18,750 nt of DNA from CAZQKE01 sp964593865. GTDB lineage: Bacteria; Chloroflexota; Anaerolineae; JAAYZQ01. The translations under genes and the position numbers were made by a program. This document shows positions 1-6,915 of this stretch, piece by piece (the first letter of the stretch is position 1; each line of letters begins with the position of its first letter). The notes under the pieces are model-generated. The model had not been told where the DNA came from. It saw nothing but the letters and a program-made list of their open reading frames with translations, and made no database searches. Where the stretch lies: contig CAZQKE010000137.1 of the NCBI GenBank assembly GCA_964593865.1, positions 1 to 18,750 on the forward strand, given 5' to 3'.

Positions 1-1173
1 CAATTCCCGGTAGACCTGCTCCATCTTGTTCACCTGTGCTCGCCAGCTATACCGGGCCAGCACTTTGGCCCGCGCCGCCCGCCCCAGCCGCGCCCGCAGG
101 TCGGCATCCCCCAGCAGGCGGAGCACCGCCGCCGTGAACGCCTCGTCCACCGCATCGGTCAGCAGAATCTCTTCCCCATCTACGAAATCCTGCCCCTCGG
201 CGCCGATGCGGGTAGAGACCACGGCACGGGCGTTGGAGGCCGCCTCTACGATTTTCAGCCGCGTGCCCGAACCGGAATCCAGGGGGACCAACACAACGTC
301 GGAGGCGGAAAGATAGTCGCTCAGGTTGGGGCGCACCCCGGCGCGGGCGTCCACAAAGCCGGTAAAGATGATGCCCTCGCGGGCGTACCGGCCCAGCCCC
401 TCCGCCCCCTGCCCGATGAGGACAAAGCGGGCCTCCGGGTAGCGCGCCCACACCGCCGGGGCGATCTGTTCGGCGATATAGCCCACGGCGCGGGCGTTGG
501 GCAGGTAATCCAGCTTGCCCACAAAGGTCAGGATCGGCACATCGGCGGGCAGGCCCAGGGCACGGCGGGCCGCGGCAGCCCCTTCAGGCCGGTAGGCGAA
601 CAGGTCGGGGTCCACGCCGTGGGGAATGATGGCGAACCGCTCCGGCGGCACGCCATAGAGATCAATCATAAAATCACGATCTACTTCGGAAAGGGCCACC
701 ACCCGGTCGGCGGCACGGCAGGCCCGGCTTTCCAATTCCTTGATGACCTTCAGCAAAGGGCTGGTCATCCCAAAGCGGACGAACTTTTGGTACTCGACGT
801 TTTCCTGCATCAGCACCACCGGGACGCCCAGCCGCCGCCGCAGCCAGAGGGCCGCCGGTGCGGTCCACAGCAGCTCGGCCTGAATGAGATCGGGCCGGAA
901 CTCGCGGGCGACCTGCCATGCGGCCCGGTAGTAGAGGGGGTTGAAGAGCAACCCCTTGTAGCCCAGGCGATCCAGGGGCGATTCGGGGCTGTAGCGGAGG
1001 GTCAGGGTGGGGGCGGTCAGGTCCGGCTCGCCGTGCTGGGAGTAGAGCTTGCAGAGCAGGGCCGAGACCCGATTGGTCTCGGCCAGGAATTGCAGAGTGT
1101 GGTAGATGGCCGTGCTGCTGCCGTGAACCGGCGGAAAGATGTCGCAAGGCGACAGCACCAAAATTTTTCGCAT
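1..1173 (-). CDS. Glycosyltransferase family 4 (GT-B), C-terminus cut by window edge
   Basis: The frame runs open for 391 codons from an ATG at 1173 to the first base of the window, so only the last few residues can be missing (GT4 enzymes usually have about 380-410). The N-terminus (MRKILVLSPCDIFPPVHGSS) is the typical GT-B opening, with a glycine/serine turn for the donor site. The C-terminal half contains LTFVGKLDYLPN, a GFV/D turn and the signature SGTRLKIVEAASNARAVVST followed by GAEG, the GT4 E-x7-E-type region that holds the nucleotide sugar. It probably adds a sugar in surface polysaccharide synthesis; donor and acceptor cannot be told. The ATG overlaps the TGA of the upstream epimerase by one base (TGATG), with GGGAGG just upstream, so the two are translationally coupled. 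Confidence 0.88.
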   Translation of the reverse strand, partial: MRKILVLSPCDIFPPVHGSSTAIYHTLQFLAETNRVSALLCKLYSQHGEPDLTAPTLTLRYSPESPLDRLGYKGLLFNPLYYRAAWQVAREFRPDLIQAELLWTAPAALWLRRRLGVPVVLMQENVEYQKFVRFGMTSPLLKVIKELESRACRAADRVVALSEVDRDFMIDLYGVPPERFAIIPHGVDPDLFAYRPEGAAAARRALGLPADVPILTFVGKLDYLPNARAVGYIAEQIAPAVWARYPEARFVLIGQGAEGLGRYAREGIIFTGFVDARAGVRPNLSDYLSASDVVLVPLDSGSGTRLKIVEAASNARAVVSTRIGAEGQDFVDGEEILLTDAVDEAFTAAVLRLLGDADLRARLGRAARAKVLARYSWRAQVNKMEQVYREL

Positions 1174-2168
1174 CACGCCTCCCGGAGCCAACCGGCGGGC
1201 AGGTTGCGCCGCACTTCAATATTTTGGAACTCGCGACTCCGGCGGGCGCCGACGCGCCGCGCCCAGGCAGCCATGCGCTGCACCCCTTCTTCCAGGTCCA
1301 CCGTCGCCCCCTGACCAAAGAGCCGCCGCGCCTTGCTGTGGTCGGCGTAAGCATGGACCACCTCGTTGCGGGGCGGCAGGTAGCGGATGCGCGGCTCCTG
1401 ACCGAAGGCGCGGGCCACAACCCGGGCCAGATGGTTGACGGTGTAGGGCTTGTCCGCGCCGATGTTGATCACCTCGCCGTAGGCCGCCGGGACGTTCACG
1501 CTGTTGGCAATGTGGGGCGCAACGTCGTCAATGTAGCTAAAAGCCCGCGTCTGGGTTCCATCGCCAAAGATCGTCATCGGTTCGCCGCGCATGATCTGGT
1601 TCATGAAAATTCCGATGACGTTGCGGTAGCGGTCGCCGATGTTTTGGTTTTCGCCGTAGACGTTGTGGGGCCGAAAGATGATGAAATCCAGGCCGAACAT
1701 TTCGCGGGCGGCGTGCAGGTCCAGCTCTACGGCGTACTTGGCGATGCCGTAGGGGTCTTCGGGCCGGGGCGTCAGGTCCTCGCGCATGGGGAGTTGATTG
1801 GCCCCGTAGACGGCGATGGAGGAAGTGAACACAAAGCAGCGCACCTCATGCTTGACCGCCTCGTTGATCAGGTTGACGCTGCCGATCAGGTTGTTGGTGT
1901 AGTTGAAGCGGCGGATGAAATGGGAAAGCCCTTCGGCGGCATAGGCGGCCAGATGATAGACATAATCAAAGTTGTGCTCGGCAAAAAGGCGCGTCACCAG
2001 CTCATGGTCGGTGACGCTGCCTTGCACGAACTCTGCCCCTTCCGGGACCTGATCGCGAAAGCCGCCGCTCAGGTCGTCCAGGACCACTACCTCGTGGCCC
2101 AGGGCCAGGCAATGGCGAGCTACGTGGGAGCCGATGAACCCGGCTCCTCCTGTTACCAACGATTTCAC
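1173..2168 (-). CDS. NAD-dependent sugar-nucleotide epimerase/dehydratase (extended SDR)
   Basis: This 331-aa extended short-chain dehydrogenase has a Rossmann glycine motif TGGAGFIG at residues 6-13 and an acidic pair D31-D32 that favours NAD. It has HLAAYAA near 72, the catalytic serine in FTSSIAVYG (114-122), and Tyr140/Lys144 in the YxxxK motif PYGIAKYAVE. The substrate region FRPHNVYGENQ and the length fit UDP-glucose 4-epimerase-like enzymes, which interconvert or activate nucleotide sugars in the cytoplasm. The exact substrate is not determinable. It starts with GTG at 2168, preceded by GGAG at a proper distance (AAGGAAGGAGTCGAACCT). It lies between two glycosyltransferases on the same strand, and its stop overlaps the GT4 start, which places it in a polysaccharide pathway. 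Confidence 0.9.
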   Translation of the reverse strand: MKSLVTGGAGFIGSHVARHCLALGHEVVVLDDLSGGFRDQVPEGAEFVQGSVTDHELVTRLFAEHNFDYVYHLAAYAAEGLSHFIRRFNYTNNLIGSVNLINEAVKHEVRCFVFTSSIAVYGANQLPMREDLTPRPEDPYGIAKYAVELDLHAAREMFGLDFIIFRPHNVYGENQNIGDRYRNVIGIFMNQIMRGEPMTIFGDGTQTRAFSYIDDVAPHIANSVNVPAAYGEVINIGADKPYTVNHLARVVARAFGQEPRIRYLPPRNEVVHAYADHSKARRLFGQGATVDLEEGVQRMAAWARRVGARRSREFQNIEVRRNLPAGWLREA

Positions 2169-2233
2169 AGGTTCGACTCCTTCCTTGTTTGAGCCGCGGA
2201 TTTTAGAAAAGCGCGGATCGGCGCGGGTCTGTT

Positions 2234-2277
2234 GCGCAAGTTTCCCAACTTGCGCCGAGAAGCAAGCCGGAGGCTTG
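2234..2277. repeat. Intergenic REP-like double hairpin
   Basis: Two inverted repeats stand side by side in the 173-bp gap between the GT2 and the epimerase. The first is a perfect 9-bp stem, GCGCAAGTT (2234-2242) with AACTTGCGC (2247-2255), around a TCCC loop. The second is CAAGCC (2263-2268) with GGCTTG (2272-2277) around GGA. The second unit (GCAAGCCGGAGGCTTG) recurs with one mismatch at 8344-8359, also intergenic. Such short, palindromic, intergenic, repeated units look like a REP/MITE-type family. Two copies in one window is direct evidence of repetition; genome-wide abundance is inference. On the transcript it would fold in the leader of the epimerase gene. Confidence 0.55.
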
Positions 2278-2341
2278 GATTACGCAGCGTTCCCATTCGT
2301 GCATTCGCAGAGGGCCCTTCATACGCCTGCCCGGCGCGGGC

Positions 2342-3307
2342 CTATGATGTAAGCGAAGCGGTTGTATCCTCCCACACTTGGCGGATCGAATATTCGTCCT
2401 CGGCCTGGAAGGTCAGGTTGCGCAGCATCTCGCCCAGCAGGCCGACGCTGATGAGCTGAATGCCCACCACCAGGGCGGTGATGCCGAAAAAGAGGAGGGG
2501 CCGCCAGCCGATGCCCCCCTCCACGATCCACAGACCGGCCAGGTAGAGCATGATCAACGTGCCGACGGCGGCGAACAGAGTCCCCGTCGTGCCGAAAAGG
2601 TGCATGGGACGTTTCAGGTAGCCGGTCAGGAACAGGACGCTCAGAAAATCCACGTAACTGCGCACCAGGCGGCGGGCGCCGTACTTGGACCGCCCAAAGC
2701 GGCGGGGGTGATGGGTGACCGGCACTTCGGCGATGCGAAAGCCCTTCCAATGGGCCAGGACCGGGATGTAGCGATGCAATTCGCCGTAGAGTTTGAGCTC
2801 CTGCAACACCTCGCGGCGATAGACCTTGAAGCCGCAGTTCATATCGTGCAAGGAAAGACCGGTCAGGGCCGAGACGGTGGCATTGGCGAACCTGGAAGGC
2901 CACCGCTTGGAGATAGGATCGCGGCGGTCCACCCGCCACGCACCCACCAGGTCGTACCCTTCGTCCAGCTTATCCAAGAGTTTGGGTAGCTCGCCGGGGT
3001 CGTCTTGCAGGTCGGCGTCCAGGGTGACGACGATCTCGCCTCGGGCACGGGCGAACCCGGCGGTCAGGGCCGGGGTTTTGCCGAAATTGCGGCGGAATTG
3101 GATGACGCGCACGTGAGCCGGGTCCTGTTCGTACAGCCGACGCAGGACGGCGGGCGATTGGTCGGTACTGCCATCGTCAATAAAGATGATCTCAAAGCGG
3201 AACGGCAGCGATCCCATGGCGCGGCAGATCGCCGTGTACAGGTCGGGCAAGGATTCCTGTTCGTTGAGCAGCGGGATCACAAAGGAGATCATCTTTGGTT
3301 GATCCAT
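2342..3307 (-). CDS. GT2 polyprenyl-phosphate glycosyltransferase with two C-terminal membrane helices (GtrB/ArnC/DPM1-like)
   Basis: This 321-aa protein opens with the GT-A fold: ISFVIPLLNEQESL (7-20), FIDDGSTDQS (42-51), FRRNFGK (71-77) and the metal-binding D97-A-D99 in TLDADLQDDP. DMNCGFKVYRREV (155-167) and HPRRFGRSKYG (200-210) are typical of the DPM1/GtrB/ArnC branch, which moves a sugar from a nucleotide donor onto undecaprenyl or dolichyl phosphate. Two hydrophobic segments (about 236-260 and 268-294) anchor it in the cytoplasmic membrane, as in GtrB. The start at 3307 has GGAG upstream and a promoter at 3347-3375. It is first in the minus-strand sugar operon. The transferred sugar is unknown. 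Confidence 0.9.
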   Translation of the reverse strand: MDQPKMISFVIPLLNEQESLPDLYTAICRAMGSLPFRFEIIFIDDGSTDQSPAVLRRLYEQDPAHVRVIQFRRNFGKTPALTAGFARARGEIVVTLDADLQDDPGELPKLLDKLDEGYDLVGAWRVDRRDPISKRWPSRFANATVSALTGLSLHDMNCGFKVYRREVLQELKLYGELHRYIPVLAHWKGFRIAEVPVTHHPRRFGRSKYGARRLVRSYVDFLSVLFLTGYLKRPMHLFGTTGTLFAAVGTLIMLYLAGLWIVEGGIGWRPLLFFGITALVVGIQLISVGLLGEMLRNLTFQAEDEYSIRQVWEDTTASLTS

Positions 3308-3346
3308 TTGGTCATTTCTCCATTGCCGGTCGGGTGAACGCGGGCC

Positions 3347-3375
3347 ATTATACCACGAAACGGGAGGGGTGTCTA
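3347..3375 (-). promoter_or_regulatory. Sigma-70 promoter of the GT2-epimerase-GT4 cluster
   Basis: On the minus strand TAGACA (3375-3370) and TATAAT (3352-3347) are separated by exactly 17 bp, giving a predicted start near 3340, about 33 bases ahead of the GT2 ATG. It is back to back with the pncC promoter. Confidence 0.7.
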
Positions 3376-3389
3376 TCCGCCGCCGAGAG

Positions 3390-3418
3390 TTGGCCTGACC
3401 GCCGGGACGGTGTATAAT
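3390..3418 (+). promoter_or_regulatory. Sigma-70 promoter of the pncC cluster
   Basis: TTGGCC (3390-3395) and TATAAT (3413-3418) are 17 bp apart, with a predicted start near 3425 and an ATG at 3451. The -35 boxes of this promoter and the divergent one lie 14 bp apart, so both could respond to one bound regulator. Confidence 0.7.
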
Positions 3419-3450
3419 GCAGACGAGAGACTGGTAGAAAGGGACGCTTC

Positions 3451-3933
3451 ATGACGGCTGAAGAACGGGTGGGGGAGCTGCTTACCGCGCGGGGGTTGAC
3501 CCTGGCCGTGGCCGAATCGTGCAGCGGAGGGCTGTTGGCCCACCGCCTGACGAACGTACCGGGCAGTTCGGCCTATTTCATGGGGGGCGTGGTGGCCTAC
3601 GCCAACCGGATCAAGGAGGAACTGCTGGGGGTGCACCCCGAAACGCTGCTGGCCCACGGCGCCGTCAGTGAGGAGACGGCGCGGGAGATGGCCCAGGGGG
3701 TGCGGCGGCGGTTCGGCGTCGATCTGGCCCTGGCGATCACCGGCATCGCCGGGCCGGGGGGCGGCACGCCGGAGAAGCCGGTGGGCCTGACCTACATCGC
3801 CCTGGCCGCCGAAGGCATGGTGCGCTGCGAGCGGCACATCTGGCAGGGCACACGGTGGGAGAACAAAGAGCGGTCGGCGGAGGCCGCCCTGCGGCTGCTC
3901 TTGGACCATTTGTCGGGAGAGGGAGATGCTTGA
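3451..3933 (+). CDS. pncC: Nicotinamide-nucleotide amidohydrolase (CinA C-terminal domain)
   Basis: This 160-aa protein is the stand-alone CinA C-terminal (PncC) type. It deamidates nicotinamide mononucleotide to nicotinic acid mononucleotide and so recycles pyridine nucleotide released by DNA ligase and other NAD-consuming enzymes. The diagnostic pieces are AVAESCSGGLLAHRLT (19-34) with the catalytic serine, VPGSSAYFMGGVVAYANRIK (36-55), GAVSEETAREMA, and ITGIAGPGGGTPEKPVGLTY. The length matches the E. coli YgaD/PncC type; the N-terminal COG1058 half of full CinA is absent. It begins 33 bases after the promoter at 3390-3418. Its stop overlaps the next start by 8 bases, so the small downstream gene is co-translated. 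Confidence 0.93.
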   Translation: MTAEERVGELLTARGLTLAVAESCSGGLLAHRLTNVPGSSAYFMGGVVAYANRIKEELLGVHPETLLAHGAVSEETAREMAQGVRRRFGVDLALAITGIAGPGGGTPEKPVGLTYIALAAEGMVRCERHIWQGTRWENKERSAEAALRLLLDHLSGEGDA

Positions 3934-4192
3934 ATTCATCAACGAACCGGTCGGCGTGGAAATCCAACGGCGGCCCGACGGGACCGAGCGGCCCCAGGCG
4001 TTCACCTGGCGCGGTCAGTACTACCCCATCACGGCCTGGGGGCGCGTCCGGGAGAGCGAAACCGATGGCCGTCTCCAACGCTGCCATCTGCTCCAAACCG
4101 CCGGAGCAGAGACTTGGGAACTGTGCCGGGATGCGGAGACGGGGCAATGGACCCTCACCCGTCGCTGGACCCGACCCGGTCGCATCATCTGA
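3926..4192 (+). CDS. Small uncharacterised protein, DUF6504-like
   Basis: This 88-aa soluble protein begins inside the last codons of pncC with a purine-rich ribosome site (GGGAGAGGGAG). It contains EPVGVEIQRRPDG, then a conserved-looking FTWRGQYYPITAWGRV (about 27-42), then WELCRDAETGQWTLTRRW near the end. The 'xFxWRGxxYxI' pattern and the basic, tryptophan-rich tail resemble the DUF6504 family, which in other bacteria lies beside Y-family polymerase or ImuB genes. That match is from memory and weak. I see no signal peptide, membrane segment or catalytic motif. Overlap with pncC suggests joint expression, not necessarily a joint function. Confidence 0.75.
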   Translation: MLEFINEPVGVEIQRRPDGTERPQAFTWRGQYYPITAWGRVRESETDGRLQRCHLLQTAGAETWELCRDAETGQWTLTRRWTRPGRII

Positions 4193-4228
4193 GCCTGTTT
4201 CCTACCACCGCGGGGATGGAGGAGGATT

Positions 4229-5167
4229 TTGCTTGACTTGGCCATCATCACCGTCAGCTACAACACCCGCGACCTGCTGGCCGATTGTTTGGCCTCGGTG
4301 TTGGCCGGTCTGGACCGTTCCGGCCTGGCGGGGCAGGTCTGGGTTGTGGACAACGCTTCCGCCGACGGCAGCGCGGACATGGTGGCAGAACGGTTCCCCC
4401 AGGTGCACCTCATCGCCCACGATGAGAACCTGGGCTTTGCCGCCGGGAACAACCTGGCCCTGCGGCGGATGGGCTTCCCCCACCTGGACACCCGTCACAT
4501 CCTCTTTTTGAACCCCGATACCCGCGTTGTGGGCGACGCCCTGGGACTTTTGGTCCGCTTCCTGGATGAGACACCCCGCGCCGGTGTCGTCGGTCCGCGC
4601 CTGGTCTACGGCGACGGCGGGTTTCAGCACAGTGCCTTTGCCTTTCCCGGCCTGGCCCAGATCTTTTTTGATTTCTTTCCCCTCCACCCCCGCCTGCTCG
4701 ATTCGCGCCTCAACGGACGCTACCCCCGCCGTCGTTACGAGGCGGGAGTACCCTTTGCCGTGGACCACCCCCTGGGCGCAGCCCTGACGGTCCGGGCCGA
4801 GACGCTGGTCGGGGTCGGCCCCTTTGATGAGGATTTTTTCATGTATTGCGAGGAGATAGATCTGTGCCGCCGGGTCAAAAAGGCCGGGTGGGAGGTCTAT
4901 TGCCTGCCCCAGGCCGAGATCGTCCATCTGGCGGGGCAAAGCACCCGTCAATTCCGGGAGCAAATGTTCGTTGCCCTGTGGCGCAGCCGCTTTCTGATGT
5001 TCCAAAAGCACAACGGCGCGGCCTTCCGTTGGGCCGCACGGCGATTGGTCCGCCTGGGGTTGTGGGCCGAGGCCCGGCGGGCGCGGGCCGCCTACCGTCG
5101 GGGGGAGATCGGCGATGAGGCGTTGGCCCGGCGGCTAAAAGCGTACCGGGAGGTGGCAGCCCTGTGA
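4229..5167 (+). CDS. GT2 glycosyltransferase, rhamnosyltransferase-like (WbbL type)
   Basis: This 312-aa GT-A enzyme has AIITVSYNTRDLLADCLASV at the N-terminus, VVDNASADGS (around 36-45), NLGFAAGNNLAL, and LFLNPDTRV, where the NPD takes the role of the DXD metal site. FMYCEEIDLCRRVKKAGWEVY, the ED-type catalytic base region, is typical of the rhamnosyltransferase/WbbL group. The C-terminus is basic and alanine/arginine-rich, without clear membrane helices. The likely role is elongation of a surface polysaccharide. The start is a TTG at 4229 with GGAGG six bases upstream; a TTG at 4238 is possible. An ATG at 4215 is out of frame and stops at once. The stop overlaps the next gene's GTG. Confidence 0.87.
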   Translation: MLDLAIITVSYNTRDLLADCLASVLAGLDRSGLAGQVWVVDNASADGSADMVAERFPQVHLIAHDENLGFAAGNNLALRRMGFPHLDTRHILFLNPDTRVVGDALGLLVRFLDETPRAGVVGPRLVYGDGGFQHSAFAFPGLAQIFFDFFPLHPRLLDSRLNGRYPRRRYEAGVPFAVDHPLGAALTVRAETLVGVGPFDEDFFMYCEEIDLCRRVKKAGWEVYCLPQAEIVHLAGQSTRQFREQMFVALWRSRFLMFQKHNGAAFRWAARRLVRLGLWAEARRARAAYRRGEIGDEALARRLKAYREVAAL

Positions 5168-5901
5168 GCATTCGGCTGGCGGCGGTGGTCCTGACCTACA
5201 ACGAGGAGCGGCACATCGGCGAATGTCTGGACAGCCTAGGCTGGGCCGATGAGCGGATCGTGTTCGATTCTTTCAGCACCGACCGCACCTGCGAGATCGC
5301 GGCGGAGCGGGGAGCGCGGGTCATCCGACATCCCTTTGAGAATTTTGCCGCCCAGCGCAACGCCGCCCTGGAAGCGGTGGAAGCCGATTGGATCCTCTTT
5401 GTGGACGCCGATGAACGGGTGACGCCGGAGCTGGCGGCAGAGGTCCGCCGCGCCATCGGGGGAGAAAAAGCAGGGTGGTGGATTCCCCGCCACAACTACA
5501 TGATCGGCCACAGAATGCGGGGCGGGGGGTGGTATCCCGACCATCAGCTCCGCCTGTTGCGCCGAGGCCGGGCGCGGTACGATCCGGCCCACCCGGTCCA
5601 CGAGATCGTCTTGCTCGATGGGGAGGCGGGCTACCTGCAGAACCCCTTCATCCACTACAACTATGATACCCTGGCCCAGTTCCGGCAAAAGATGGGGCGT
5701 TACACCCGGTTGGAGGCCCTCATGCTGCGGGAACAGGGCATCCACCCCCACCCCTGGACCTACGTGACCATGCCCCTGCGCGAATTCTGGCGGCGGTTCG
5801 TCCGGTTACAAGGCTACCGGGATCATTTCTACGGTTTGCTCTTTTGCGGCCTGATGGCGTGGTACACCTTGCTGACCTACCTGCGCCTGCGTGAGCTATA
5901 A
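5164..5901 (+). CDS. GT2 glycosyltransferase, WaaE/KdtX-like
   Basis: This 245-aa protein has LAAVVLTYNEERHIGECLDS (5-24), a DSFSTDRTCEIA segment, FAAQRNAALE, and the DXD motif in ILFVDADERVTPEL (about 76-89). PRHNYMIGHRMRGGGWYPDH and QLRLLRRG, then a PVHE, are the hallmarks of the WaaE/KdtX-like branch of GT2, which adds glucose-type residues to lipopolysaccharide core or other glycans. The C-terminus ends in a hydrophobic stretch (FYGLLFCGLMAWYTLLTYL) that may be a membrane-associated helix. The GTG start overlaps the upstream stop (GTGA), which implies translational coupling. Its stop overlaps by 6 bases the end of the isocitrate dehydrogenase gene on the other strand; no terminator lies between them. 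Confidence 0.87.
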   Translation: MSIRLAAVVLTYNEERHIGECLDSLGWADERIVFDSFSTDRTCEIAAERGARVIRHPFENFAAQRNAALEAVEADWILFVDADERVTPELAAEVRRAIGGEKAGWWIPRHNYMIGHRMRGGGWYPDHQLRLLRRGRARYDPAHPVHEIVLLDGEAGYLQNPFIHYNYDTLAQFRQKMGRYTRLEALMLREQGIHPHPWTYVTMPLREFWRRFVRLQGYRDHFYGLLFCGLMAWYTLLTYLRLREL

Positions 5902-6915
5902 GGCGGCGATGATGGCATCGGCCATTGCCTGAGTGCCCACGGCGGTTGGGTCATCGCGGCGGGGTTTGAGGTCATAGGTCACGCTTCGGCCTTCGGCAAT
6001 GACGGCCCGCACGGCGGATTCAATACGGTCGGCGGCTTCCCCTTCCCCCAAGTGGCGCAGCATCAACGCTCCGCTCAGGATCGTGGCCGTGGGATTCACC
6101 TTGTCTTGCCCCGCATACTTGGGCGCGGAGCCGTGAACCGGCTCAAACACGGCCAGTTCCGCTCCGATGTTCGCGCCCGGCGCAACACCCAATCCCCCGA
6201 CCAGGCCAGAAGCCAGGTCGCTGACAATATCGCCGAACAGGTTGGGACAGACCAAGACGTCGTATTCGTGGGGGCGTTGGACCAACTGCATACACAGGTT
6301 GTCCACAATGCGGTCGTTGAAGGCGATGTCCGGGTACTCCTGGGCGACCTGGCGGGCCACCCGCAGGAACAGGCCGTCGGTGGCCTTGAGGATGTTGGCC
6401 TTGTGGACGGCGGTCACCAAACGGCGGCCGTTGGCGCGGGCGTACTCAAAGGCAAAGCGCACGATCCGTTCGCTGCCCCGGCGGGTGATGATGCGGATCG
6501 ACTCGGCGGCTTGATCGGGAATGACATCATGTTCGATCCCGGCATACAGTCCCTCTGTGTTCTCGCGGACGATCACCAAATCTACTCCTTCGTAGGGTGC
6601 ACGGATTCCGGGCATCCAACGGGCAGGGCGTAGGTTGGCGTACAGATCCAATGCTTTGCGGATGGCGACGTTGACGCTGCGAAAGCCGCTGCCGACCGGT
6701 GTGGTGATCGGCCCCTTGAGGGCGACCTTGTTGGTCCGGATTGAGTCAAGGACCGAATCGGGCAAAGGGGTCCCGTGGCGGGCCATCGCCTTTGCACCGG
6801 CCTCCTGCACATCCCAGTCAAAGGAGATGCCGACGGCTTCCAAGACGCGGCGCGTCGCCTCAATCAACTCCGGGCCGGTCCCGTCGCCGGGGATGAGAGT
6901 GACGCGGTAGCTCAT
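5896..6915 (-). CDS. icd: Isocitrate dehydrogenase (isocitrate/isopropylmalate dehydrogenase family)
   Basis: This 339-aa beta-decarboxylating dehydrogenase oxidises isocitrate to 2-oxoglutarate in the TCA cycle. Visible motifs: IPGDGTGPEL (8-17), the isocitrate-binding S80-x-N82-x3-R86 (RSVNVAIRK), R96, R117 and Y124 in VRENTEGLYAG, K172 in VHKANILK, and metal-binding D204, D229 and D233. The SxNxxxR pattern separates it from isopropylmalate dehydrogenase. The cofactor region reads HGSAPKYAGQDKVNP, so K266, Y267 and V273 match NADP-type enzymes rather than the D-I of NAD-type ones. The ATG at 6915 has AAGGAG upstream and overlaps the RNase stop (ATGA). A longer TTG start at 6933 would consume that ribosome site. 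Homoisocitrate dehydrogenase is a less likely alternative. Confidence 0.88.
   Translation of the reverse strand: MSYRVTLIPGDGTGPELIEATRRVLEAVGISFDWDVQEAGAKAMARHGTPLPDSVLDSIRTNKVALKGPITTPVGSGFRSVNVAIRKALDLYANLRPARWMPGIRAPYEGVDLVIVRENTEGLYAGIEHDVIPDQAAESIRIITRRGSERIVRFAFEYARANGRRLVTAVHKANILKATDGLFLRVARQVAQEYPDIAFNDRIVDNLCMQLVQRPHEYDVLVCPNLFGDIVSDLASGLVGGLGVAPGANIGAELAVFEPVHGSAPKYAGQDKVNPTATILSGALMLRHLGEGEAADRIESAVRAVIAEGRSVTYDLKPRRDDPTAVGTQAMADAIIAAL

Noticed and set aside
1224..2192. Plus-strand frame of 322 codons opposite the epimerase
   Set aside because: The minus strand encodes an SDR enzyme with all its motifs, and the plus frame has no domain.
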